A stretch of 64,000 nucleotides of DNA from positions 2,669,058 through 2,733,057 of the forward strand of contig NZ_GG657754.1 in assembly GCF_000158915.1 (NCBI RefSeq). Reading direction: 5' to 3'. Made by a program: the position numbers and the translations under genes. Of the stretch, positions 19,070 to 27,064 are shown one piece after another; the stretch's first letter is position 1, and every line of letters begins with the position of its first letter. The DNA is from Streptomyces himastatinicus ATCC 53653 (GTDB lineage Bacteria > Actinomycetota > Actinomycetes > Streptomycetales > Streptomycetaceae). The notes beneath the pieces are model-generated. The model saw only the letters and a list, made by a program, of their open reading frames with translations. It was not told the DNA's origin and made no database searches.

Positions 19070-19081
19070 TTGTCCGGACAA
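19070..19081. promoter_or_regulatory. 12-bp perfect palindrome upstream of the GntR gene
   Basis: TTGTCCGGACAA lies 50 bp before the GTG of the GntR regulator and just after the stop codon of the preceding oppF-like gene. It could be an autoregulatory operator; its half-sites differ from the 18146-18172 repeat, so the two sites need not bind the same protein. Confidence 0.45.
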
Positions 19082-19082
19082 A

Positions 19083-20078
19083 CTACGCAGAGAAACCGAC
19101 AACGCTGTCGTTCGTGTCCGTCCGTAACCAGCACAGCGAGCGATGGCCCGGGCCCACCTCCGTCTCGGGCGGCCGCCGCGTACAGACGTCCATGGCGTAC
19201 GGGCAGCGCGGCCGGAACCGGCAGCCGTCCCCCACCACCGCCTCCCGCCGCTCCGCGTCCCGCCCCGCCCGTGCCGCCAGCCGCTCCGCGCGCGCCGCCC
19301 GCGCCCGCTCACGCCCCGCGGCCGAGCTGGGCGCGGCGGCGGCCAGCGTCTGGGTGTACGGGTGGCGGGGCGCGAGGATCACCTCGTCGCTGGGGCCGCG
19401 CTCCACGATCTCGCCCCGGTACATGACCATCACCTCGGAGGCGAAGTGCCGGGCGGTGGCCAGATCGTGGGTGACGTACAGCAGGGCGAGCCCGCGCTCG
19501 TCCTTGAGCCGGTCCAGCAGCCCCAGGATCTCCAGCCGGATCGACACGTCCAGCATCGACACCGGCTCGTCGGCGAGCAGCACCTCGGGCCCCGGCGCCA
19601 GCGCGCGGGCGATCGCGACACGCTGCCGCTGCCCGCCCGACAGCTCATGGGGACGCTTGTGCGCCATGTCGTCGGCGGGCGTGAGGTTGACCGACCGCAG
19701 CAGCTCCCGCGCCTTCTCCTCGGCATCCGCCCCGCGCCGCGCCCGGCCGCCCACCAGCAGCGGACGGATGAGGTGATGGCCCACGGTGTGCGCGGGGTTG
19801 AGCGAGGCGAACGGGTCCTGGAACACCATCTGTACGGCCCGCCGGTACTCCTTCCCCCGCGTCCGCCGCGCCCCGCCCAGCCGCACCTCCCCGGCGGTGG
19901 GCGCCACCAGCCGCGAGAGGGCGCGTACGACGGTCGACTTGCCGCTCCCGGACTCCCCCACGAGCGCGAGCGTCCGCCCCGCGTGCAGCGAGAAGGACAC
20001 CCGGTCCACGGCCCGGAACGGCACCCGGCCACGCTGTGCGAAGTCGACGGTGAGGTCCTGCACGTCCAGTGCGGTCAC
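19083..20078 (-). CDS. Opp-type ABC transporter ATP-binding protein (OppF-like)
   Basis: Second ATPase of an oligopeptide/oligosaccharide-type importer, 331 residues. Walker A GESGSGKST, Q-loop MVFQDPFASLNPAHTVG, signature LSGGQRQR, Walker B VLLADEPVSMLDVS, switch His VTHDLATARHFA. The C-terminal region has the Cys-rich iron-sulfur-like motif of this family (CRFRPRCPYAMDVC, later C in LCWL), here after an Arg/Ala-rich helical insert. Its ATG overlaps the oppD-like stop. Last gene of the five-gene transporter operon. Confidence 0.9.
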   Translation of the reverse strand: MTALDVQDLTVDFAQRGRVPFRAVDRVSFSLHAGRTLALVGESGSGKSTVVRALSRLVAPTAGEVRLGGARRTRGKEYRRAVQMVFQDPFASLNPAHTVGHHLIRPLLVGGRARRGADAEEKARELLRSVNLTPADDMAHKRPHELSGGQRQRVAIARALAPGPEVLLADEPVSMLDVSIRLEILGLLDRLKDERGLALLYVTHDLATARHFASEVMVMYRGEIVERGPSDEVILAPRHPYTQTLAAAAPSSAAGRERARAARAERLAARAGRDAERREAVVGDGCRFRPRCPYAMDVCTRRPPETEVGPGHRSLCWLRTDTNDSVVGFSA

Positions 20079-21097
20079 GGCTGCCGCCCTTCCGGTAGGA
20101 GGCCCGCCACCGCGTGCAGATGGCAGGCGGCGGAGGTGCCAGGGGCGAGGCCGGGGGCGAGGGGGACGAGGGTCGGTGTCTCCGTACCGCAGGGCTCGAA
20201 GGCGTGGTCGCAGCGGGCGGCGAAGGGGCAGCCGGGCAGGGCGTCGCGGAGGTCCGGCGGGGAGCCGGGGATGCCGCGCAGCGCGCGGCGTTCGCCCGCG
20301 AGGTCGGGGAAGGAGCGCAGCAGGCCCTGGGTGTACGGGTGGGCGGGGTCGGCGGCGATCCGCTCCGCGGGGCCGTACTCGACGATCGAGCCCGCGTACA
20401 TCACGGCCAGCCGGTCGCTGATCTCCAGCAGCAGCGACAGGTCATGGGTGATGAAGACGACGCTGAAGCCGAGGTCGTCGCGGAGCCGCTGCACCTCGTC
20501 CAGGATCTCGCGCTGGACGACGACGTCGAGCGCGGTCGTCGGCTCGTCCATGATGACGATCTCGGGTTCCAGCGCGAGCGCCATCGCGATGACGACGCGC
20601 TGCCGCATGCCGCCGGACAGCTCATGCGGATACGCCCGCACCCGAGCCGGGTCGATACCGACCATGTCGAGGAGGGCGCGGGCGCGTTCGTACCGCTCGG
20701 GGCGGCGCATGCGGGGGCGGTGGGCGCGGAAGATGTCGTCGAACTGGCGGCCGACGGTGGTCACCGGGTTGAGCGCGTTCATGGCGGACTGGAAGACGAC
20801 GGACAGCCGGGACCAGCGGAAGGCCCGCAGTGCGTCCCCCTCCAGCGCGAGCAGATCCGTTTCGGCGCCCGTACGGTCGCGGTACAGCACCCGCCCCCCG
20901 ATGAGCCGCGCCGGGGGTCCCAGCATCCGGGCGACGGCGTACGCGAGCGTCGACTTGCCGCAGCCGGACTCGCCCGCGATGCCGAGGAGTTCACCGCGCC
21001 GCAGCTCGAAGCCGACGTCGCGGACGGCGTGGGTGGGGCGCTCGCCCTCGTACGTCACGCTGATGTGCTCGGCGCGCAGCACCACGTCATCGGTCAT
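20075..21097 (-). CDS. Opp-type ABC transporter ATP-binding protein (OppD-like)
   Basis: First ATPase of the importer, 340 residues. Walker A GESGCGKST, Q-loop VVFQSAMNALNPVTTVG, signature LSGGMRQR, Walker B IVIMDEPTTALDVV, switch His ITHDLSLLLEIS. The C-terminal Cys motif reads CPFAARCDHAFEPC. The phrase SAMNALNP is typical of OppD proteins that serve glycan-linked Opp systems as well as peptide systems. Overlaps both neighbours by ATGA. Confidence 0.9.
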   Translation of the reverse strand: MTDDVVLRAEHISVTYEGERPTHAVRDVGFELRRGELLGIAGESGCGKSTLAYAVARMLGPPARLIGGRVLYRDRTGAETDLLALEGDALRAFRWSRLSVVFQSAMNALNPVTTVGRQFDDIFRAHRPRMRRPERYERARALLDMVGIDPARVRAYPHELSGGMRQRVVIAMALALEPEIVIMDEPTTALDVVVQREILDEVQRLRDDLGFSVVFITHDLSLLLEISDRLAVMYAGSIVEYGPAERIAADPAHPYTQGLLRSFPDLAGERRALRGIPGSPPDLRDALPGCPFAARCDHAFEPCGTETPTLVPLAPGLAPGTSAACHLHAVAGLLPEGRQP

Positions 21098-21981
21098 GCG
21101 CTCACCTTCCGTACGCGCAGCCGCGGGTCCAGGACCTCGTCCAGGCCGAAGCTGATCAACGACAGGGCCGTGCCGAGTGCGGCGATGCACAGGCCGGGCG
21201 GGATGAACCACCACCAGGCGCCGCTGGTGAGCGCCTCCGCGTTCTGGGCGAAGTAGAGCATCGTGCCCCAGGTGAGGTGGGACGGATCGGCGAGGCCCAG
21301 GAACGCCAGACCGGCCTGGGTGAGGATCGCGAAGATCACCGCGAAGATGAACTGGGAGACGATGATGGCGAGTTCGTTGGGCAGGATCTCCACCAGCACG
21401 ATCCGCCACCGCTTCTCCCCGTACACCCGCGCCGCCAGCACATAGTCGCGGCTGCGCAGCGACAGCGTCTGGGCGCGCAGCACCCGGGCGGAGGCGGCCC
21501 AGCTGGTGAGGGCGATGACGAGGATGGTGGACCAGGCGCCGCCGCCCTTGACGTACGCCGAGACGACGATGACCAGCGGCAGCCCGGGGATCACCAGGAA
21601 CACGTTGCTGATCAGGGACAGCGCCTCGTCCGCGAGCCCGCCGAGGAAGCCGCCGCCGATCCCGACGACGACGGAGACGACGGTCGCGATGAGGGCGGAG
21701 GCGGCGCCGATCAGGAGCGTGCCGCGGGCGGAGACCACGAGCTGGGCGAGGACGTCCTGCCCGGTCTGGGTGGTGCCGAGCCAGTGCGCCCCGGAGGGGG
21801 CCTGGCCCAGATCGGTGGTGAAGGCGTTCGGATCCCCGACCAGCCAGGGGCCCAACGCCGCGGTGAGGACGAAGACGGCGAGCAGGGCGAGCCCGGCGGC
21901 GAAGCGCCGGGAGCGCAGTGCGGGCCGCAGCCAGCCGCGGCCGGTCGCGCGGGGCGTCGTGGGAACGGTGGGGGCGGTCAT
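21094..21981 (-). CDS. Opp-type ABC transporter permease (OppC-like)
   Basis: Membrane subunit of 295 residues. N-terminal helix FAAGLALLAVFVLTAALGPWLV, then the OppC landmark HWLGTTQTGQDVLAQLV, and the cytoplasmic EAA loop YVLAARVYGEKRWRIVLVEILPNELA. Six hydrophobic stretches fit the family. Start and stop overlap the adjacent genes, so all membrane and ATPase subunits are coupled. Confidence 0.9.
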   Translation of the reverse strand: MTAPTVPTTPRATGRGWLRPALRSRRFAAGLALLAVFVLTAALGPWLVGDPNAFTTDLGQAPSGAHWLGTTQTGQDVLAQLVVSARGTLLIGAASALIATVVSVVVGIGGGFLGGLADEALSLISNVFLVIPGLPLVIVVSAYVKGGGAWSTILVIALTSWAASARVLRAQTLSLRSRDYVLAARVYGEKRWRIVLVEILPNELAIIVSQFIFAVIFAILTQAGLAFLGLADPSHLTWGTMLYFAQNAEALTSGAWWWFIPPGLCIAALGTALSLISFGLDEVLDPRLRVRKVSA

Positions 21982-22961
21982 CGGGCCTGCCGGGTGCGGG
22001 GGTCGACGAAGCCGTACACCAGGTCCACCAGGAAGTTGGCGGCGAGCACGCCGAAGGTGATGACGAGGAACACGGCCTGCATGAGCGGGTAGTCGGTGTT
22101 CTGAACGGCTTGGAGCAGGGTGAAGCCCATGCCGGGGTACGAGAAGACGATCTCCATCACGAGCGAGCCGCTGACGATGAAGCCGAGCGAGATGGCGAAT
22201 CCGGCGACCGAGGGCAGCACGGCGTTGCGGGCCGCGTAGCCGACCATGATCGTGCGCGGCGGCAGCCCCTTGGCCTCGGCGGCGACCACGTAGTCCTCGG
22301 CCAGGGTGGAGACCATCATGTTGCGCATGCCGAGCATCCAGCCGCCGACCGAGCTGAGCACGATGGTCGCGGCGGGCAGCACGGCGTGTTCGGCGGCGGA
22401 GCCGAGGAAGGCGCCGCTGAGGCCGATGTCCAGCGTCTCGTCGTAGCCGCCGCCGAGCGGCAGCACGCCCCACACCTGGCTGAAGAGGTAGAGGAGCAGC
22501 AGCGCGAGCCAGAAGTAGGGGATCGCGGCGAGGAAGGTGGTGGACGGCACGAGGGAGTCGAACCAGCTCCCGCGTCGCCAGCCGGCCAGCATGCCGAGCG
22601 TGAGGCCGAGGGCGACGCTGAGGAGGGTCGCGGCGCCGACCAGGACGAGGGTCCAGGGGACGGCGTCGCCGACGACATCGGTGACCGGGCTCGGGAAGTA
22701 CGTGACGGAGAGCCCGAAGTCGAGGCGGGCGAGCGCGTGCAGATAGTCGCCGTACTGGACGAGGAGGTTGCCGTGGCCGAGCCCGAGCATGGCGGCCAGG
22801 GCCTCTTCCTGGCCGGGTTCGACGGGCCCGGACTGGGCCTGGCGAGCGAGCATCATCTCCACCGGGTCGCCGGGGATGAGGCGCGGGAGGAAGAAGTTGA
22901 CCGTGATCGCCATCCACGCGGCGATGGCGTAGAAGCCGAGCTTGCGCAGGAGGTAGCGCAC
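21978..22961 (-). CDS. Opp-type ABC transporter permease (OppB-like)
   Basis: Membrane subunit of 327 residues, GTG start at 22961, 21 bp after the binding-protein gene. N-terminus MRYLLRKLGFYAIAAWMAITVNFFLPRLIPGDPV is characteristic of OppB. The large loop between the first helices, the EAA-type loop DYVVAAEAKGLPPRTIMVGYAARNAVLP and the terminal ETVFSYPGMG-like EIVFSYPGMGFTLLQAVQ are present. Together with the OppC-like protein it forms the channel. Confidence 0.9.
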   Translation of the reverse strand: MRYLLRKLGFYAIAAWMAITVNFFLPRLIPGDPVEMMLARQAQSGPVEPGQEEALAAMLGLGHGNLLVQYGDYLHALARLDFGLSVTYFPSPVTDVVGDAVPWTLVLVGAATLLSVALGLTLGMLAGWRRGSWFDSLVPSTTFLAAIPYFWLALLLLYLFSQVWGVLPLGGGYDETLDIGLSGAFLGSAAEHAVLPAATIVLSSVGGWMLGMRNMMVSTLAEDYVVAAEAKGLPPRTIMVGYAARNAVLPSVAGFAISLGFIVSGSLVMEIVFSYPGMGFTLLQAVQNTDYPLMQAVFLVITFGVLAANFLVDLVYGFVDPRTRQAR

Positions 22962-22982
22962 GCCGTCCGCCCCCGCCCGCCG

Positions 22983-24668
22983 CTACTTGCCCTTGCCCGC
23001 GGCCGGTTTGATGCGGGCGGCGACCCAGCCGCCGTCGGGGTCGAGCCAGATGGAGGGCGCGGCGTACAGATTGTCCTCGGTGGGATAGCCGGTGACCCGG
23101 TTGCCGTTGAATTCCTGCTCGTTCTGCGCGGAGAAGAGCGGAATCAGCGGCATGTCCTTGATGAATTCCTGCTGGATCTTGTAGTACCAGGGCTTCTGCT
23201 TCGCCAAGTCGGTGGTTTCGCCGATCTTGTCGAGCGCCTTGTCGATCGCGGCATTGGCGTAGCGGCCGAAATTACCGACGTTGGTCGTCTCACCGATCTT
23301 CGGCGGGATCGTACTGTCCAGCATCTGCGCGTAGTAGGCGCGCGGATCGGGCGTGTATCCGGCGTTGTCCAGTAGCATCTGGAACTGGCCGCGGGCCCGG
23401 TTGTTGGACCACTGGCTGTACGACTCGGCCTTGACGACCAGGTCGATACCGGCCTTCTTCAGCTGCTCCTTGGCCATCTGGGCGACGCTGACGTAGTCGG
23501 TCCAGCCGGAGACGAGTTCGACCGATACGGACAGCTTCTTCCCGTCCTTCCGCCACATGCCGTCCGACCCCTTGGCGTACCCGGAATCGGTGAGATGGCC
23601 GTCGACCTTGTCCTGTCCGGTCTCCATCGTCGCGTCCTTCAGTGACGGGTCCAGGACGGACTGGTAGTTGGGCAGCAGCAGCGCCATGGGGTTGGCCGCG
23701 GGCGCCTGGCCGTCGTACACGCTCTTGTTCATGAAGTCGCGGTCGAGGGCGGCGCTGATCGCCTTGCGGACGTTCACGTCGGCGGTGGGGCCGCGCTGGG
23801 CGTTGGGCACGAAGGACGTGGTGGCCAGCGGAATGTTGACCAGGTCGAACTTCTTGTTCTTGGCGAGGTAGTTCTTCTTGATGTCGGGAATGAATCCGCC
23901 CGCCCAGTCGATCTGCCCGGAGGTGACCGCGGCGTTGGCGGCGTTGTTCCCGGTGAAGGCGCGGTACCGCATGAGCTTGAAGTGCGGAAGACCCTTGATG
24001 TAGTAGTCCTTGCGGGCGACGAGATCGAGCGTCGTGCCCTTCACGGACTTCACCTTCCACGGCCCGGTGCCCACCGGATTCGGGTTGAGCGTGGTCGCCT
24101 TCTCCTTGGCGGAGAGCTTGGACCAGATGTGCTGGGGCAGCATCTTTATCTTGCCGAGGAGGAAGTACTCCTTGGTGTACGCGGACTTGGTGAAGGTGAC
24201 GACCACGGTGTGCTTGCCCTCGGCGGTCGCGGAGGCCACCGGGAGGGCGTACATGTTCAGCGCCTTGTTGTCCTTCGTCATCCGGAAGGTGTAGGCGACG
24301 TCCTCGGCGGTGAAGGGCTTTCCGTCGTTCCAGGTGACATTCGTCCGCAACTGGATGCGGATGGATTTCCCGCCGTCCGCCCAGGTGTACTTGGTGGCCA
24401 GCCAGGGATCGACCTCGCCGGTTCTCGCCGCGTTGAAGTGGAACAGCGGCTCGTAGATCATTCCATTGGTCGCCTGGAGCGGCTGCGGCGCGTACGGATT
24501 GAAATTGCGGACGAAGTTGCCGCCGGCCCCGGCGGACACCGTCAGCACCCCGCCGGCGCCCCCTCCCCCGCTGCCGCCACCGCCGCAGGCGGCCAGCGTG
24601 CCGGAGAGTGCGAGTGCGGCCGCCGCGGCGATCGCGCGGCGCGGACGGCCCGTGCTCATCAACATCAT
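22983..24668 (-). CDS. Opp-type solute-binding lipoprotein (family 5)
   Basis: Receptor of the importer, 561 residues. The first ATG (24668) is preferred because GAGGGGGAC precedes it by seven bases. Signal MMLMSTGRPRRAIAAAAALALSGTLAAC with lipidated Cys, then a Gly-rich tether. Family motifs include NFVRNFNPYAPQPLQATNGMIYEPL, the WNDGKPFTAEDVAYTFRM signature, and VNVRKAISAALDRDFM. In other bacteria close relatives of this receptor bind cello- or manno-oligosaccharides, which agrees with the divergent glycosidase gene; peptide binding cannot be excluded. Confidence 0.88.
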   Translation of the reverse strand: MMLMSTGRPRRAIAAAAALALSGTLAACGGGGSGGGGAGGVLTVSAGAGGNFVRNFNPYAPQPLQATNGMIYEPLFHFNAARTGEVDPWLATKYTWADGGKSIRIQLRTNVTWNDGKPFTAEDVAYTFRMTKDNKALNMYALPVASATAEGKHTVVVTFTKSAYTKEYFLLGKIKMLPQHIWSKLSAKEKATTLNPNPVGTGPWKVKSVKGTTLDLVARKDYYIKGLPHFKLMRYRAFTGNNAANAAVTSGQIDWAGGFIPDIKKNYLAKNKKFDLVNIPLATTSFVPNAQRGPTADVNVRKAISAALDRDFMNKSVYDGQAPAANPMALLLPNYQSVLDPSLKDATMETGQDKVDGHLTDSGYAKGSDGMWRKDGKKLSVSVELVSGWTDYVSVAQMAKEQLKKAGIDLVVKAESYSQWSNNRARGQFQMLLDNAGYTPDPRAYYAQMLDSTIPPKIGETTNVGNFGRYANAAIDKALDKIGETTDLAKQKPWYYKIQQEFIKDMPLIPLFSAQNEQEFNGNRVTGYPTEDNLYAAPSIWLDPDGGWVAARIKPAAGKGK

Positions 24669-24677
24669 GGTGTCCCC

Positions 24678-24707
24678 CTCGGTATGCCCGCACTCGGTAT
24701 GCCAGCA
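24678..24707. repeat. 15-bp tandem duplication before the binding-protein start
   Basis: Two adjacent copies of CTCGGTATGCCCGCA (24678-24692) and CTCGGTATGCCAGCA (24693-24707), 14 of 15 bases identical, lie in the leader of the Opp-type binding-protein gene. A recent duplication in the 5' untranslated region. Confidence 0.75.
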
Positions 24708-24774
24708 CAGCCCCGGCGCCGTGAAATTAGGGGGCCCTGTCAGAGGGTGTCAATAGAGCCGACAGCGCCTTGTG

Positions 24775-24790
24775 ACTGAACCGGCTTAGT
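24775..24790. promoter_or_regulatory. LacI-type operator, transporter side
   Basis: ACTGAACCGGCTTAGT is a 16-bp palindrome with two mismatched pairs around a central CCGG. It matches the near-perfect palindrome at 24900-24913 in sequence and lies about 107 bp upstream of the binding-protein start. A central CpG in an even-length palindrome is typical for LacI/GalR repressors. Confidence 0.6.
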
Positions 24791-24899
24791 AGCGACTTGT
24801 CGAATCCGTCGAATACCCAGGTCCGGCCGTGTAGGGCCGTATTTGGTCGATCTGGAGCGCGGAACCGACCTCGTACGATCCTCGTCGATGTCGTTGACT

Positions 24900-24913
24900 C
24901 TAAACCGGTTTAG
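24900..24913. promoter_or_regulatory. LacI-type operator, glycosidase side
   Basis: CTAAACCGGTTTAG is a perfect 14-bp palindrome 88 bp before the glycoside hydrolase start. Paired with 24775-24790 it frames the shared promoter region (centres 124 bp apart, close to 12 helical turns), allowing DNA looping by one repressor. No LacI-family gene is inside the window. Confidence 0.65.
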
Positions 24914-25000
24914 TCTTTCACTGCTTGAGGAGCCGCCCCGCAGGTGTGTGCGGCACCGCCCGCTTCCCCATCCGGCACCCGGCCAAGGGAGAGTCCGTCG

Positions 25001-26959
25001 ATGCAGCGCCCCTCCGCCCGGCTCAGCCTCCACGACCGCCCCGTCACCTGGCTCGGCGCCAACTTCTGGTCCAGGACCGGCGGCCCGCTCATGTGGCGGA
25101 GCTACGACGGCGAGGTGATCGACGCCGAGCTGCGGGTGCTGCGGGACCACGGGCTCACCATGACCCGCTCGTTCTTCTACTGGCCCGACTTCATGCCGGC
25201 CCCCGACCGGCTCGATCCGGACATGTGCGCGCGCTACGCCGACTTCCTCGACCGGCACCACGCCCTCGGCATGACCACCGTCCCCACCTTCCTGGTCGGC
25301 CACATGTCCGGCGAGAACTGGGACCCGTCCTGGCGCGGCGACCGCGATCTGTACGGCGACGTCTGGCTGGTCGCCCGGCAGGCGTGGTTCGCCCGCGAGA
25401 CCGTGCGCCGCTTCGCCGCGCACCCGGCCGTCGCCGGGTGGCTGGTCTCCAACGAGATGCCGATCTACGGGCGCGAGCCGGGCACCTCCGCCCCGCCCGC
25501 GCCGCGCGAGACCGTCGCCGCCTGGGCGCAGCTCGTCGTGGACGCCGTCCGCGCCGGGGGCGGCACCCAGCCCGTCTCGCTCGGCGACGGCGCCTGGGGT
25601 CTTGAGAACACCGGCCACGACAACGGTTTCCGGCTCCGCGACACCGCCGACCTGTGCGACTTCCTCGGCCCGCACGTCTACCGCATGGAGGACGACCCGG
25701 TGCGCCAGCACTACGCGGCGGCCTGGGTGTGCGAGCTGACCGGCACGTACCGACGCCCCGTGATCCTGGAGGAGTTCGGCGTCAGCTCCGACTTCGCCTC
25801 CGGCCCGGGTGCGGCCCGCTACTACCGGCAGACCCTGCACAACAGCCTGCTGGCCGGGGCCACCGGCTGGATCGCCTGGAACAACAGCGACTACGACGGG
25901 CTGCGCGGCCAGGACCCGTACCGCCACCACGCCTTCGAGATGCACTTCGGCCTGACGACGTCGGAGGGCGCCCCCAAACCGCAGCTCCTCGAACTGAAGG
26001 CGTTCGCCCGCGTCCTGGACGAGGTGGACTTCCCCCACTGCCACCGCGCCCCCACCGACACCGCGCTCCTCGTCTCCTCGTACCTCGACACGCCCTACCC
26101 CTTCACCCGCGCCGAGGACCGCTCCTACGTCCAGCAGACCTGCCGTCAGGCATGGGTCGCCGCCCGCCTCGCGGACACCCCGGCGGCGGTGGTCCGCGAG
26201 AGCGACGGCCCGCTGCCCTCCGGCGTCGCGCTGTGGCTCGTCCCCTCCACCAAACAGCTCCTCTCCCCCACCTGGTACGCCCTGGAGCAGCGGGCCCGCG
26301 ACGGCGCGACCGTCTACGTCTCGTACTCCCCCGGCGCCCACGACGAGCAGCGCGGCCCCTGGTACGCCCACCTGAACGAACTCTTCGGCGTCCGCCACCA
26401 GCTGGACTACGGCCTGCTCAATCCCATCGAGGACGACGAGACCACCCTCACCCTCACCCGCCCCTTCGGCACCCTCCCCGAAGGCGCCCGCCTCACCTTC
26501 CGCACCGCGGGCGCCCGGGCCTTCCTCCCCGTCGAACCGCACGGCGCCGAAGTCCTCGCCGTCGACGGCCACGGCCGCCCGGCCCTGCTGCTGCGCGCGG
26601 TGGGCCGGGGCTCCGTCGTCTTCTGCACCTACCCCGTCGAGCACATGGCCGCGGTCACCCCGCGCGTCAACCCCGAGTCCACCGCCACCCTGTACGACGC
26701 CCTCGCCACCCACGCCGGAGTCCACCGCCCGGTCACCGTCGGCGACCCCCGCGTCGCCGTCGACCGCCTCGCCCACGCCGACGGCCGGACCTTCGTCTGG
26801 CTGGTCAGCCAGGCCCCCGACGAACTCACCGTCAAACCGTCCGTCACCGGCGGCGCCCAACTCCGGGACCTCACCGGCGACCCGGCCGACACGGTCACCC
26901 TCCCGCCGTACGGGGTGCGGGTGCTGCGGCTGGACGCGCCGCGGGCGGCCGGACGTTGA
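25001..26959 (+). CDS. Cytoplasmic clan GH-A glycoside hydrolase (mannanase/beta-mannosidase-like)
   Basis: A 652-residue enzyme without signal peptide. ATG 25001 follows AAGGGAGAG. Residues 10-330 form a (beta/alpha)8 barrel: WLGANFWSRTGGPLMW, then the acid/base Glu in WLVSNEMPIYG, HVYRMEDDP and the nucleophile Glu in VILEEFGVSS. Residues 350-560 resemble the beta-galactosidase trimerisation (Rossmann-like) domain (TALLVSSYLDTPYPF, GVALWLVPSTKQL), and a small beta domain ends the protein. The layout suits hydrolysis of imported beta-linked oligosaccharides. It is divergent from, and probably co-regulated with, the Opp-type importer. The exact GH family is not settled by eye. Confidence 0.8.
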   Translation: MQRPSARLSLHDRPVTWLGANFWSRTGGPLMWRSYDGEVIDAELRVLRDHGLTMTRSFFYWPDFMPAPDRLDPDMCARYADFLDRHHALGMTTVPTFLVGHMSGENWDPSWRGDRDLYGDVWLVARQAWFARETVRRFAAHPAVAGWLVSNEMPIYGREPGTSAPPAPRETVAAWAQLVVDAVRAGGGTQPVSLGDGAWGLENTGHDNGFRLRDTADLCDFLGPHVYRMEDDPVRQHYAAAWVCELTGTYRRPVILEEFGVSSDFASGPGAARYYRQTLHNSLLAGATGWIAWNNSDYDGLRGQDPYRHHAFEMHFGLTTSEGAPKPQLLELKAFARVLDEVDFPHCHRAPTDTALLVSSYLDTPYPFTRAEDRSYVQQTCRQAWVAARLADTPAAVVRESDGPLPSGVALWLVPSTKQLLSPTWYALEQRARDGATVYVSYSPGAHDEQRGPWYAHLNELFGVRHQLDYGLLNPIEDDETTLTLTRPFGTLPEGARLTFRTAGARAFLPVEPHGAEVLAVDGHGRPALLLRAVGRGSVVFCTYPVEHMAAVTPRVNPESTATLYDALATHAGVHRPVTVGDPRVAVDRLAHADGRTFVWLVSQAPDELTVKPSVTGGAQLRDLTGDPADTVTLPPYGVRVLRLDAPRAAGR

Positions 26960-27064
26960 CGTCGCAACCCTGCCAGACCTGAGAGACCGCGATTGCTGGA
27001 CTGGTGCGCACACCCCTTGGAATCCCCGAGGGATGCCCGGTTGCCCACTCCAGGGACGGAATCC

